A stretch of DNA of 64,000 nucleotides, taken from assembly GCF_030866805.1 (NCBI RefSeq), contig NZ_CP133019.1, positions 1-64,000 on the forward strand. Reading direction: 5' to 3'. Below, piece by piece: positions 19,135-28,508 of this stretch (positions are counted from its first letter, which is position 1; each line of letters begins with the position of its first letter). This DNA comes from Microbacterium terrisoli (lineage in GTDB: Bacteria; Actinomycetota; Actinomycetes; Actinomycetales; Microbacteriaceae). A program made the position numbers and the translations under genes. Below the pieces are notes generated by a model. That model made no database searches. It saw only the letters and a program-made list of their open reading frames with translations, and was not told where the DNA came from.

Positions 19135-19718
19135 GCCTCGGGGGCGCGCAGTGGGTCGTCGGCAACCCACAGCTCGTCGTCGGCGCGCAGCGTCTGCCAT
19201 GCGGCGTACAGCACACCGACGGCGGCGGCGACACCGAACAGGATCGCGATGACCCCGCCAGCGCTCATGCCGGACTTCTGCGGCGCGGGCTTGGCCGCCG
19301 CCAGCTGAGCGGCGAACGCGCGGGTGGCCTTCTTGCTGTTCTTCTTCGAGCTCTTGGCCAGTGCGTTCAGGTCGACGGGCACCCCGCGACCGGCGGCCAG
19401 CTTCGCACGCGTGTCGGCTGCGGCATCCCACACCGACAGCGCCGAGCCCACGACGGTGCCGGCGGCCGGCACCAGCGTGTCGTTGAACACGCGCTGAGCC
19501 TGCTTCATGCCCTTGTCGACGTATGGCGCGGCGTACTTCTGGTAATGCGCCTGCACCGTGGGCGCGACGTGCTCGCGGTTGTAGTTGCCGAGCTGCCGGC
19601 CGGCCTCGCGGGCGACGGCGGCAGCCTCACCGACCAGCACTTGCTGCGATTCCCAGACCTTGGTGGCCTGATCCTGCAACGTGCGGAGTTCTTTCTTGCG
19701 CTTGCGGCTGAGACCCAC
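19131..19718 (-). CDS. Membrane protein with basic N-terminus and one C-terminal helix
   Basis: The 195-residue protein starts at GTG 19718 after GGGAGGG. It has a basic N-terminus (GLSRKRKKELR), a long soluble segment predicted mostly helical (about 15-140), a Lys-rich stretch (KSSKKNSKK) and one membrane segment near 155-175 (GGVIAILFGVAAAVGVLYAAW), ending in an acidic tail. Similar proteins are annotated only as hypothetical or 'DNA helicase' by mistake in this family. It is coupled to the YbaK gene. Confidence 0.6.
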   Translation of the reverse strand: MGLSRKRKKELRTLQDQATKVWESQQVLVGEAAAVAREAGRQLGNYNREHVAPTVQAHYQKYAAPYVDKGMKQAQRVFNDTLVPAAGTVVGSALSVWDAAADTRAKLAAGRGVPVDLNALAKSSKKNSKKATRAFAAQLAAAKPAPQKSGMSAGGVIAILFGVAAAVGVLYAAWQTLRADDELWVADDPLRAPEA

Positions 19719-19829
19719 GGCGTGCCCTCCCTGTCGATGGGTAGTGTGCCTTTTCATCTTGCCAGACCTACCGGCAAGCGGAAGGGGCCTGTGCAGAACT
19801 TCAAAGGATAACTCTGAAAGAATGTACCC

Positions 19830-20387
19830 ATGCCAGAAGCAACCGCTGTCGCCACACTTCACACCAACCACGGCGACATCGTCGTCAACCTCTTCGGAGA
19901 CCACGCGCCCCGCACCGTGCAGAACTTCGTCGGCCTGGCCGACGGCACGGGCAGCTGGACCGACCCGGGCACCGGCAAGCCGGGTGAGGGACCGCTGTAC
20001 AAGGACATCATCTTCCACCGCATCATCCCCGGCTTCATGATCCAGGGCGGCGACCCGCTCGGTCAGGGCATCGGAGGCCCCGGCTACACGTTCAACGACG
20101 AGATCCACCCCGAGCTGACCTTCGGCGCGCCCTACCTGCTGGCCATGGCCAACGCGGGCCTGCGCCGCAATGCGATCACGGGCGCCGCCGAGGGCACGAA
20201 CGGGTCGCAGTTCTTCATCACGACCGACCCCACGCCGTGGCTCAACGGCAAGCACACGATCTTCGGCGAGGTCGCGGATGACGCGTCCCGGGCGGTCGTC
20301 GACGCGATCAGCGCCGTGCCCACCGGTGCTCAGGACCGTCCGGTCGAACCGGTCGTCATCTCGTCGATCGACGTCGTCGCGTCCTGA
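19830..20387 (+). CDS. Cyclophilin-type peptidyl-prolyl isomerase
   Basis: The 185-residue protein is a cytosolic cyclophilin that isomerises X-Pro bonds. Diagnostic segments are FHRIIPGFMIQGGDP (about 69-83), GTNGSQFFIT (about 122-131) and WLNGKHTIFGEV (about 137-149). It lacks a signal peptide. The start ATG 19830 is followed by PEATAVATLHTNHGDI. It precedes the rhomboid gene by 71 bases, a common pairing near the origin in actinobacteria. Confidence 0.95.
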   Translation: MPEATAVATLHTNHGDIVVNLFGDHAPRTVQNFVGLADGTGSWTDPGTGKPGEGPLYKDIIFHRIIPGFMIQGGDPLGQGIGGPGYTFNDEIHPELTFGAPYLLAMANAGLRRNAITGAAEGTNGSQFFITTDPTPWLNGKHTIFGEVADDASRAVVDAISAVPTGAQDRPVEPVVISSIDVVAS

Positions 20388-20458
20388 GACCGGCGCAAAG
20401 CCCTGAACCCTACAGAAAGCCCTGAGACCTACAGAATGCTGAGCGCGGCGCCCGCCTC

Positions 20459-21361
20459 ATGACCAACGCCGACATCGGTCGCAATCGCGACAACTTCTGC
20501 TACCGGCATCCCGACCGCCAGAGCTTCGTGCTCTGCCAGCGGTGCCTGCGCACCATCTGTCCGGAATGCCAGATCCAGGCGCCGGTGGGGGTCATCTGCC
20601 CCGAGTGCCTGCGCGACCAGCAACGGGCCGCCTCGCCGACCCAGCGCAAGGCAGAACGGCGCTGGGGCCGGCGCTCCGGCGGTGCCGCGGTCGCGCCCAT
20701 CGGCGGCCGTGCGGTGGCGACGTACTGGATCATCGGGATCACCGCCGGCGTGTATCTGTTGCAGCTGCTGCTGGGCACGCCGGTCACTGCACTGCTGCTG
20801 TTCAACAGCGCCTACCTCGAACCCGCGCTCGGCGTGGTCGAACCGTGGCGGGCGCTGACGACGCTGCTCGTGCATGCGAGCTGGCTGCACATCGGGTTGA
20901 ACATGCTCGCGCTGTGGATGATCGGGCGCGTGCTCGAGCCGCTGCTGGGACACACCCGCTTCGTCGTGCTGTACCTGCTGGCGGGGCTCGGCGGATCGGT
21001 GGCCGTCACCCTGCTGGCACCGTTCACGTCGGTGATCGGCGCATCGGGTGCGATCTTCGGCCTGTTCGGCGCACTGCTGGTGATCGGCCGGCACATCGGC
21101 GCGAACATCACGAGCATCGCGATCATCATCGGGATCAACTTCGCATTCCCGTTCGTGATGGGTCTGCTGTCGGGCTCGATGGCGGCGATCCAGATCTCAT
21201 GGCAGGCCCACCTCGGGGGCCTGATCGCCGGTGCGGCCGTAGGTTTCATCTACGCACGCACGCGCGCGGTGCGCCAGCGCAACCTTCAGATCGGCCTGCT
21301 GATCGGCCTCGGCGCGGTGCTGACCGTGCTGATGTTCGTCCCGGCGATGATCACCGGCTGA
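20459..21361 (+). CDS. Rhomboid-family intramembrane serine protease
   Basis: Rhomboids cleave membrane proteins within the bilayer. The 300-residue protein has an N-terminal B-box-like zinc-binding segment with Cys at 14, 26, 29, 34, 37, 47 and 50, then six membrane segments. Catalytic Ser196 is in GASGAIFG and the paired His251 in WQAHLGG; HxxxN (HIGLN) lies near 144-148. All catalytic features are present, so it should be active. Substrate unknown. Confidence 0.92.
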   Translation: MTNADIGRNRDNFCYRHPDRQSFVLCQRCLRTICPECQIQAPVGVICPECLRDQQRAASPTQRKAERRWGRRSGGAAVAPIGGRAVATYWIIGITAGVYLLQLLLGTPVTALLLFNSAYLEPALGVVEPWRALTTLLVHASWLHIGLNMLALWMIGRVLEPLLGHTRFVVLYLLAGLGGSVAVTLLAPFTSVIGASGAIFGLFGALLVIGRHIGANITSIAIIIGINFAFPFVMGLLSGSMAAIQISWQAHLGGLIAGAAVGFIYARTRAVRQRNLQIGLLIGLGAVLTVLMFVPAMITG

Positions 21362-21386
21362 CCCGCGTCGCGATCAGCCGACCCGC

Positions 21387-21561
21387 GAATCCATAGGGAC
21401 TCGGCGAATCAATGGCCCACCGCGTGTGGACTCGCCGAATCCCTGTGGATTGGGCGACGAGGGGGATGCGTGGACCGGACGGCGGCGGGGGATGCCGCGG
21501 GGTGCGGGAGAGTTATCCACAGGTTCATCCCCAGGTGGGGATGAATCACACCGGTGTGATT
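21387..21561. repeat. Structured spacer between rhomboid and crgA with a DnaA box
   Basis: Three elements are stacked here. An imperfect inverted repeat of about 24 bases (21387-21410 with 21429-21452) surrounds an 18-base loop. A consensus DnaA box TTATCCACA is at 21513-21521. A perfect 9-bp hairpin TTCATCCCC/GGGGATGAA (21524-21532, 21537-21545) runs directly into an 18-bp perfect palindrome centred on CACCGGTG (21544-21561). The rightmost hairpins may terminate the convergent rhomboid and crgA transcripts. The purpose of the rest is unknown. Confidence 0.65.
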
Positions 21562-21571
21562 CGACCCTGCG

Positions 21572-21808
21572 TCAGCGCCAGCGCGTGGTCATCAAGAAGC
21601 CGACGAACGCGATGCCGAAGCCGATCGCGAGGTTCCACGGGCCGATGCCGGGGATGGGCCACTGCATTCCGCTGAGGTAGAAGACCAGCACCCAGATCAG
21701 ACCGAGCAGCATGAGTCCGACCATGATCGGTTTGAACCATGCGGCGTTGGGCGCGGCACTGCCTTCGCCGTGCTCGACGAGCTCGTCGTCCTTGCCAGAT
21801 CGTGCCAT
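21572..21808 (-). CDS. crgA: Cell-division protein CrgA
   Basis: CrgA is a small actinobacterial divisome protein that contacts FtsZ, FtsQ and peptidoglycan enzymes. The 78-residue product has a charged N-terminus and two membrane segments (about 27-46 and 58-74) separated by the conserved MQWPIPGIGPWNLAIGFG. The end MTTRWR is typical. Its place between rhomboid and the kinase cluster is conserved in the phylum. Confidence 0.93.
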   Translation of the reverse strand: MARSGKDDELVEHGEGSAAPNAAWFKPIMVGLMLLGLIWVLVFYLSGMQWPIPGIGPWNLAIGFGIAFVGFLMTTRWR

Positions 21809-21921
21809 ATCCCTAGTCTACGGGGCACGACGCCAGGGACAGAAACCCCGGACCTGGACTGGGCCACTCGGATGCTCCGTCCACAAGGGGCGTGCACACG
21901 CTCGCTCGCTAGAATCACCGT

Positions 21922-22704
21922 GTGACGGATGGGTCCGGGGCCGGTCGGAAGGCACGCGTGAGGCGTCGCCCCGGCGTGGTCGGCGTCCTGGGCGAGATCC
22001 TGGTCACCGCCGGCGTGCTGATCCTGCTGTTCGTCGCCTGGCAGCTGTGGATCGGCGACTGGATCGGCGCCGCCCAGAAGAACGCCGCCGGCCACAGCCT
22101 GAGCGCACAGTGGGCGCACGAGCGCGAGCAGGCTCCGGCATCCACCCCCGGCGCTTCGCCCAGCCCCGGCACTGTCACATCGACGCCCGGCGGCACGGCC
22201 GCTGCCCCGTCGATGCCGCAGCCGCACGACGGGAAGGTGTTCGGTGTGATGTTCGTTCCCCGCTTCGGGGCGGACTACGCGGTGCCGATGGCCGGCGGGG
22301 TGTCGCGTGCGCGCACTCTCGACCCGATCGGCATCGGCCACTACCCGGGCAGCCCGATGCCGGGAGCGGTCGGCAACGTGGCCCTCGCCGCGCACCGCAC
22401 CACCTTCGGCAAGCCGTTCAACCAGATCGCGAAGCTGCGCATCGGCGATCCCATCGTGATCGAGACCGAGCAGGGCTGGTACACGTACCGGTTCCGCAAC
22501 CTCGAGTACGTCAAACCCGATGCGCTCGACGTGCTGCTGCCGGTGCCGCAGCAGGTCGGCGTGAAGGCCGACGGACGATACCTGACCATGACCAGCTGCA
22601 GCCCCATGTGGTACAAGTCCGAGCGGATCGTCGCCTACAGTGTGTTCGAGTCGTTCACTCCGGCCGCCGACGGCCGCCCGGCGGCACTGACAGGGGGCAC
22701 GTGA
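21922..22704 (+). CDS. Class E sortase
   Basis: Sortases link surface proteins to the cell wall. The 260-residue protein has one N-terminal membrane anchor (about 18-43), a Ser/Pro/Thr-rich linker (about 70-100) and the sortase domain with His158 (ALAAHRT), Cys226 (LTMTSCSP) and Arg235 (KSERIVAY). The class-E assignment rests on the LTxTSC signature and on its place near crgA and pabA. It starts at GTG 21922 and overlaps the next small gene by one base (TGATG). Confidence 0.88.
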   Translation: MTDGSGAGRKARVRRRPGVVGVLGEILVTAGVLILLFVAWQLWIGDWIGAAQKNAAGHSLSAQWAHEREQAPASTPGASPSPGTVTSTPGGTAAAPSMPQPHDGKVFGVMFVPRFGADYAVPMAGGVSRARTLDPIGIGHYPGSPMPGAVGNVALAAHRTTFGKPFNQIAKLRIGDPIVIETEQGWYTYRFRNLEYVKPDALDVLLPVPQQVGVKADGRYLTMTSCSPMWYKSERIVAYSVFESFTPAADGRPAALTGGT

Positions 22705-22859
22705 TGTATGCCGCACTGTGGCGCGTGCTTCCCGGACCGTGGTGGGTGCGCGTGGTCATCCTGCTGGCCGCCGTCGCCGTCGTGCTGTACGGGCTGTTCT
22801 TCTGGGTCTTCCCGTGGGTGAGCACGATCGTCGATCCGCAGGAAGTGACCATCCAGTGA
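22704..22859 (+). CDS. Small one-helix membrane protein
   Basis: The 51-residue product MYAALWRVLPGPWWVRV... has a single membrane segment (about 16-40) and a short tail ending VDPQEVTIQ. It is tightly packed: its start overlaps the sortase stop and its stop overlaps the GTG of the amidotransferase gene. Small proteins of this kind stand between sortase and pabA/trpG in many actinobacteria. Function unknown. Confidence 0.7.
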   Translation: MYAALWRVLPGPWWVRVVILLAAVAVVLYGLFFWVFPWVSTIVDPQEVTIQ

Positions 22860-23485
22860 CTCGCGTCCTGGTCGTGGACAACCACGACAGCTTCGTGCAC
22901 ATCCTCGTCGACTACCTCGGCGAGCTCGGCGCGCGCACCGCCTTCATCGAGGCCGATCAGATCGACCCGTCCGACGCCGGTGCAGCCTTCTCGGGCGTGG
23001 ACGCCGTGCTGATCTCACCCGGGCCGGGAACCCCCGCGCACGCCGGGGCATCCATTCCCGTCGTGCGTGCAGCGCACAGGCTCGGGATGCCGCTGCTCGG
23101 CGTCTGCCTGGGGCACCAGGCGATCGCCGAGGCGTTCGGCGGGGTCGTGTCGACCGCGCCCGAGCTCATGCACGGAATGGTCTCGATGGTCACCCACGAC
23201 GGCACCGGACTGTTCGACGGGATGCCGCAGCCCTTCGCCGCCGGCAGGTATCACTCGCTCGCGGTGACCGCTGTGCCCGAAGATCTCGTCGTGACCGCTC
23301 GGGCCGACACCGGAGTGGTGATGGGGCTGCGGCACCGCTCGGCGCCGATCGTCGGCGTGCAGTTCCATCCGGAGAGCGTGCTGACCGAGCATGGTCACCG
23401 GCTGCTGGCGAACTGGCTGCGCTCGGTGGGCAGCTCGGTCACTGCGTCAGATGAGATTCTGGGAGAGCCCAGCGGTCAGTCCTGA
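22856..23485 (+). CDS. Glutamine amidotransferase, anthranilate/aminodeoxychorismate synthase component II
   Basis: This class-I glutaminase supplies ammonia for making anthranilate or 4-amino-4-deoxychorismate. The 209-residue protein from GTG 22856 has ISPGPGTP (53-60), the nucleophile Cys84 in LLGVCLGHQAIAEAFGG and the His/Glu pair in VQFHPESVL. PabA and TrpG cannot be separated by sequence alone, and no synthase component I is in the window. Its last ten bases overlap the stop region of pknB on the other strand. Confidence 0.88.
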   Translation: MTRVLVVDNHDSFVHILVDYLGELGARTAFIEADQIDPSDAGAAFSGVDAVLISPGPGTPAHAGASIPVVRAAHRLGMPLLGVCLGHQAIAEAFGGVVSTAPELMHGMVSMVTHDGTGLFDGMPQPFAAGRYHSLAVTAVPEDLVVTARADTGVVMGLRHRSAPIVGVQFHPESVLTEHGHRLLANWLRSVGSSVTASDEILGEPSGQS

Positions 23486-25239
23486 CCGCTGCCGCCACCG
23501 CTGCCGCCACCGTCGGCGGGGGGAGGTGTGGCCCCATCGGCGGAGCCGGTGCACGTCACCAGCGTGACATCGGAGCGGATCGGCACTTCGCCGGGACCCG
23601 CTGATTGCGAGTGCACGGTCGCCGGGTCGGTGGCCGTGCAGGTGGCATCCTCGGCGACCTGGGGCGTCAGTCCGAGCGCCGTGAGCTCCTGCTGGGCCTG
23701 ATCGAGCGTGTAGCCGGGTTGGATGAAGTTCGGCACGGTGACGGTGCCAGTGGCCACGACGAGGTTCACCGCGGTGCCCTTGGCGATCTTCTGGCCCCCC
23801 GCGGGGTCTGTGGAGAGCACCTTGTCGGCGGGGGCATCCGGATCGTCCTTGCTGTCGACGCGCCCGAGGGTGAGCTCGGCGTCGGTCAGAGCGCTCTCGG
23901 CCTGCGCGCGGGTGAGGCCGACCAGCGTCGGCACAGCGGTGAGGTCGGGTCCGGTCGACACGTACACGGTGACCTGCGAATCGCGCTCGACCGAGACCCC
24001 GGCGGCCGGATCCGTCTTGATGACCTGGCCTTCGGCGATCGTCGGATCGGATTGGTCGATGCGCTTGGCATAGAGGTCGGTGTCGTTGAGGACTTTCTGC
24101 GCGGCCTCGAAGGTCTGCCCGGTGAGGGTGGGCACGATACGGGAGTTGTCGGGCACGATCGAGCCCGGGCGCATCGTGAGCACCCAGATCAGCACCGAGA
24201 TCAGCAGCACGGCCAGCACTGCCACCCCGGCCCAGATCCACGCTGCCGGCGGCCCGGCCTGGGTGCGCTTCATCGTCGTGTCTGTGCTCAGCTGCCGCAG
24301 TGACCGGGCCGTCTGCGCGGCCTGCCGCGGATCGGGCCCGTACAGCGCGTTCGACAGGGTGTCGACGTCGTGCCGCGTGGGCGCCTTGCCGTCGACCACC
24401 GCGTCCAGCGCCTCGCGGAAGGCTGCGGCATCCGAATACCGCTGATAGGGATCTTTCGCCAGTGCACGCAGCACGACCGCGTCCAGCGCGCGCGGCACGG
24501 TCTCGACCACCTCGGACGGCGGCATCGGTGCTTCGCTGACGTGCTGATATGCGACGGCGACCGGCGACTCGCCGCGGAACGGCTGCCGACCGGTCAGCAG
24601 CTCGTACAGCACGACCCCGGCCGAGTACAGATCGGCACGGGCATCCACCACCTCGCCCTTGGCCTGTTCGGGTGAGAAGTACGCCGCGGTGCCCAGGATC
24701 GTCGTGGTCTCGGCGACCGTCGAGGATGAATCGCTCACGGCGCGGGCGATGCCGAAGTCCATCACCTTGACCTGGCCGGCCTCGGTGACCATGACGTTGC
24801 CGGGCTTGATGTCGCGGTGCACGACACCGGCGCGGTGGGAGTACTCGAGTGCCTCGAGGATGCCGTCGACGTAGCGGACTGCGTCGGGGATCGGCACCGG
24901 GCCTGCGGCGATGATGTCTTTGAGCAGGTGGCCGGTGACCAGTTCCATCACGATGTAGGGAAGGGGCTGCACGCGGCCGGCGGCGTCGGTCTCACTGTCT
25001 TCGCCGGCGTCGTACACCCGGACGATCGCGGGGCTCGACATGCGCGAGGCCGATTGCGCCTCGAGCCGGAACCGGGTGCGGAATGCTCCGTCGGCGGCCA
25101 GCTCTCGGTTGAGGATCTTGATCGCGACCGGACGGCCCAGCGTCAGGTCGTACCCGCGGAACACCGAGGCCATGCCGCCGTGCCCGATGGGCTCATCGAC
25201 GCGATAGCGCCCGGACAGCACGCGGGACTCGGCAGACAC
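23476..25239 (-). CDS. pknB: PASTA-domain Ser/Thr protein kinase PknB
   Basis: PknB senses peptidoglycan fragments and phosphorylates cell-wall and division proteins. The 587-residue protein has a Hanks-type kinase domain (about 12-275) with Lys41, HRDIKPGN at 141-148 and DFG at 161-163, a juxtamembrane linker, one membrane helix (about 333-355), and three extracellular PASTA repeats (about 366-570). A Gly/Ser-rich tail ends the protein. It is the last gene of the fhaA-to-pknB cluster, 62 bases after pknA. Confidence 0.95.
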   Translation of the reverse strand: MSAESRVLSGRYRVDEPIGHGGMASVFRGYDLTLGRPVAIKILNRELAADGAFRTRFRLEAQSASRMSSPAIVRVYDAGEDSETDAAGRVQPLPYIVMELVTGHLLKDIIAAGPVPIPDAVRYVDGILEALEYSHRAGVVHRDIKPGNVMVTEAGQVKVMDFGIARAVSDSSSTVAETTTILGTAAYFSPEQAKGEVVDARADLYSAGVVLYELLTGRQPFRGESPVAVAYQHVSEAPMPPSEVVETVPRALDAVVLRALAKDPYQRYSDAAAFREALDAVVDGKAPTRHDVDTLSNALYGPDPRQAAQTARSLRQLSTDTTMKRTQAGPPAAWIWAGVAVLAVLLISVLIWVLTMRPGSIVPDNSRIVPTLTGQTFEAAQKVLNDTDLYAKRIDQSDPTIAEGQVIKTDPAAGVSVERDSQVTVYVSTGPDLTAVPTLVGLTRAQAESALTDAELTLGRVDSKDDPDAPADKVLSTDPAGGQKIAKGTAVNLVVATGTVTVPNFIQPGYTLDQAQQELTALGLTPQVAEDATCTATDPATVHSQSAGPGEVPIRSDVTLVTCTGSADGATPPPADGGGSGGGSGQD

Positions 25240-25301
25240 TTCTCTCCCCTGGGGTGGACAGATGACAGCCTAACGGACCGGCGCCACCGGCCCGGACGCG
25301 G

Positions 25302-27050
25302 CTAGTTCGACGGCGTGGGCGACGGCCCGGCCTGCGGGTCGGTCGAGGGCGTCGGCGAATCCGACGGTTCGGGCTGCGGCATGATCGGCTGCGAGATCCG
25401 ATCAGACGCCGGCGACTCGCGGTCGCCGCAGATCGCCTGCACCGACGCGGTGAGGTTGCTGCCGGCGGCGTTGGCGACGTTCACATCGGCGCTCGTCGTG
25501 GAGGCGTCTGCCTTCAGCGTCGACTGACCACCGCTGACGAATGTGCCGTTCTGCACCGTGACGATGTAGCTGGAGAGGTTGCCGGTGCCGGCCGGGCACT
25601 GGAACGAGTCCCACACGATCTGAGCAGTGTCGCCGGCGATGACCTGACCGCCATCGCCGGTGCCGTTGATGGCGGGTGTGGCCGGGGCGGGCAGATCGGT
25701 CTGGGCGATGTAGCAGGTCAACGTGACCGTCTCACCCTTGTCGACGTTGGCGGACGGGTCGACCGATGCCACGGTGTCGACCTTGTCGGCGGAGGTGGCC
25801 GGCGAGCCCTTCGCCGTCTTGGGCACCAGGCCATTGGAAGTCAGCAGCTGTGAGGCGTCGGCGCACTTCATGCCCAGGAGGTTCAGCGCGTCGACGTTCA
25901 CCGTAGTCGGCGTCGGGTCGGGCGTGTGGGTCTGTGAGCTCACGGCGGGACCCGCCGGGGTCTTCGTCGGAGCCTCGGCCCGGTTGCCGAACACGGCGTA
26001 CAGGACGCCGGCCAACACGAGGATCAGCAGGATGATCAGCGCGATCAGCGGCCACGTCCAGGGGCTGCGCTTCTTCTTCTCGCCGTCGTCGGCGGCGGGG
26101 ACCAGCGGTGTCGGGGTGGTCGCCGGCAGCAGCTTCGTCGCCGCCGAGGTGCCGGCGGCAGAAGTGAGCAGCTGGGTCGCGGCATCCACCCCCGCTCCGA
26201 TGGCAGGGACCGCGGCGATGGCGGCCGCCATGTCACCACGGCGCAGCGCGGTCGCCGCCCGTGCGACGGTTGCCGTCGATGACGGACGGTCGTCGGGCTT
26301 CTTGGCGATCATCGCCATCACGAAGTCGCGCACCGGCGGAGAGACGGTCTCGGGCAGCGGCGGAGGCTGCTCGTTGATCTGGGCCATCGCGATGGCGACC
26401 TGCGACTCGCCCGTGAACGGCCGCTTGCCGGCGAGGCACTCGTAGGCGACGATGCCCAGCGAATAGATGTCGGTGGAGGGGGATGCCGGATGCCCGGATG
26501 CCTGCTCGGGGGAAAGGTACTGCACGGTGCCCATGACCTGACCGGTGGCCGTCAACGGCACCTGGTCGGCGATGCGGGCGATGCCGAAGTCGGTGATCTT
26601 CACGCGCCCGTCGGGCGTGATCAACAGGTTGCCGGGCTTGATGTCGCGGTGCACGAGGCCGGCGGCGTGGGCGGCCTGCAGGGCGGCGGCCGTCTGGGCG
26701 ACGATGTCGAGCGTCTTGTCGGTCGACAGTGACACCTCGCGCTCGAGGACTGTGGACAGTGCCTCGCCGGGCACGAGCTCCATGACCAGGAACGCCGAGC
26801 CGTTCTCTTCGCCGTAGTCGAAGACGCTCGCGATGCCCTCATGGTTGACCAGGGCGGCATGACGCGCCTCGGCGCGGAAGCGCTCGAGGAAGCCCGGGTC
26901 GCCCATGTACTCGTCTTTGAGGATCTTGATGGCGACGGTGCGGCCGATGACGTGGTCGGTGGCCTCCCACACTTCGCCCATCCCACCGATTGCGATCCGC
27001 GAGTCGAGCTCGTAACGGCCGCCGAAGGTCACACCCTGCGTCGGTCTCAT
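25302..27050 (-). CDS. pknA: Ser/Thr protein kinase PknA-like
   Basis: The 582-residue protein has a kinase domain (about 13-272) with Lys42, HRDIKPGN at 134-141 and DFG at 154-156, then a linker and a membrane helix near 338-360. Unlike mycobacterial PknA, which lacks a large outer domain, it carries one PASTA-like repeat (about 390-455) and a further beta-rich domain of about 95 residues before a Pro/Ser/Asp-rich end. It starts at ATG 27050, overlapping the pbpA stop by four bases (ATGA). Role: signalling to elongation and division. Confidence 0.92.
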   Translation of the reverse strand: MRPTQGVTFGGRYELDSRIAIGGMGEVWEATDHVIGRTVAIKILKDEYMGDPGFLERFRAEARHAALVNHEGIASVFDYGEENGSAFLVMELVPGEALSTVLEREVSLSTDKTLDIVAQTAAALQAAHAAGLVHRDIKPGNLLITPDGRVKITDFGIARIADQVPLTATGQVMGTVQYLSPEQASGHPASPSTDIYSLGIVAYECLAGKRPFTGESQVAIAMAQINEQPPPLPETVSPPVRDFVMAMIAKKPDDRPSSTATVARAATALRRGDMAAAIAAVPAIGAGVDAATQLLTSAAGTSAATKLLPATTPTPLVPAADDGEKKKRSPWTWPLIALIILLILVLAGVLYAVFGNRAEAPTKTPAGPAVSSQTHTPDPTPTTVNVDALNLLGMKCADASQLLTSNGLVPKTAKGSPATSADKVDTVASVDPSANVDKGETVTLTCYIAQTDLPAPATPAINGTGDGGQVIAGDTAQIVWDSFQCPAGTGNLSSYIVTVQNGTFVSGGQSTLKADASTTSADVNVANAAGSNLTASVQAICGDRESPASDRISQPIMPQPEPSDSPTPSTDPQAGPSPTPSN

Positions 27051-28507
27051 TTACCCAACACCGCCTCCATGACCTTCTTCGCGATCGGTGCCGCGATCTG
27101 ATTTCCGACGCTTTCCTGGCCGTTGCCACCGCCATTCTCCACGACGACGGCCACCGCTACCTGAGGGTCTTCTGCGGGCGCGAACCCAGTGAACCACAGT
27201 GAATACGGCTGGTTCTCGCCGTTTTGAGCCGTACCGGTCTTGCCTGCCACCTCGACCCCGTCAATTCTTGCATTGGTGGCGATGCCCCTGCTGACATTCG
27301 CGACCATCATCGCGACCATCTGGGAGTTGAGGTTCGATTCCAGCGACCGGTCGAACTGCTCGCTCTGGTAGGTCTGCTGCACCGACAGGTCGGGGCCGAC
27401 GACCTGGTCGACCATGCGCGGCTTCATCACGACGCCGCCGTTGGCGATGCCGGCGGAGACCATGGCCATCTGCAGTGGTGTCGCGCGCACGTCGCCCTGC
27501 CCGAAGCCGCTGAGTGCGACCCGGTCGGGACTGGCCACACGAGGGTAGGTCGACGGTGTGGACTTCACCGGCATCTCGAAGGCCGAGTCGAATCCGTACT
27601 TCTGCGCTTCCTGCTGCATGCGGTCGTGTCCGACCTTGACGGCGAGCTCTGCCATCGGGATGTTGCAGCTGAGCCGAAGCGCATCGGCGATCGTGACCTC
27701 TTTGCCGGGGCCGCAGGTGCCGCCGGTGTCGTTGTGGATCGGCTGCGAGGTGCCGGGCAGGATGTAGGTCGCCAGGTTGGGCAGCTTCGAGGTCGGGGTG
27801 AATTCGCCGGAGGCCAGCGCCGCCGAGACCGTGACGAGCTTGAAGGTCGATCCGGGCGGGTTCATGTTGCCGCCGATCGCTCGATTCGCCATGGGCTGGG
27901 TCGGGTCGTCGTTGAGCGCCTTGTATTCCTTGTCGACGGCGGCCGCGTCGTGGCTGGCGAGCTTGTTGGTGTCGTAGCTGGGGCTGGTCACCATCGCGAG
28001 GATGCGGCCCGTCTTCGGTTCGATCGCCACCACGGCGCCCTGCAGCTTGCCCAGTGCGTCGTAGGCCACCTTCTGCACGGCGGCATCCAGTGAGAGCACC
28101 ACGTTCGACCCGCGCGGCGGCTGACCGCTGACGATGCGCTCGACACGTGCGAAGAACTGCGAGCTGCCGGTGCCCGACAGCTGCTGGTTCATCGACTGTT
28201 CGATTCCTGGCCAGCTCGACTGCAGCACCGGGTTGATGTAGCCGGTCACCGGAGCCCACATCTTCGGATCCACGTACTGCCGCTGCCACGTGTAGATGTC
28301 GTGCGAGGGCACCGAGGATGCGATCGCCGAACCGCTGGCGATGATCGATCCGCGCTGCACATCGAACGAGTCGTACAGCGCGCGCTTGTTCATCGGGTTC
28401 TGGGCCAGGGTCTCGGCCTGTACGACCTGGATGACGCTGGTCGAGGCGAACAGGGCCAGGAACATCACCAGCAGGATGATCGACAGGCGTCGCAGCTCTT
28501 TGGTCAT
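27047..28507 (-). CDS. pbpA: Penicillin-binding protein PbpA (class B transpeptidase)
   Basis: PbpA cross-links peptidoglycan and partners RodA. The 486-residue protein has an N-terminal membrane helix (about 8-28), a dimerisation region, and a transpeptidase domain with the three active-site motifs: S220-TFK, S280-CN and K423-TG. It ends near VMEAVLGK. It lies between rodA and pknA in the conserved cluster. Confidence 0.95.
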   Translation of the reverse strand: MTKELRRLSIILLVMFLALFASTSVIQVVQAETLAQNPMNKRALYDSFDVQRGSIIASGSAIASSVPSHDIYTWQRQYVDPKMWAPVTGYINPVLQSSWPGIEQSMNQQLSGTGSSQFFARVERIVSGQPPRGSNVVLSLDAAVQKVAYDALGKLQGAVVAIEPKTGRILAMVTSPSYDTNKLASHDAAAVDKEYKALNDDPTQPMANRAIGGNMNPPGSTFKLVTVSAALASGEFTPTSKLPNLATYILPGTSQPIHNDTGGTCGPGKEVTIADALRLSCNIPMAELAVKVGHDRMQQEAQKYGFDSAFEMPVKSTPSTYPRVASPDRVALSGFGQGDVRATPLQMAMVSAGIANGGVVMKPRMVDQVVGPDLSVQQTYQSEQFDRSLESNLNSQMVAMMVANVSRGIATNARIDGVEVAGKTGTAQNGENQPYSLWFTGFAPAEDPQVAVAVVVENGGGNGQESVGNQIAAPIAKKVMEAVLGK

Positions 28508-28508
28508 G

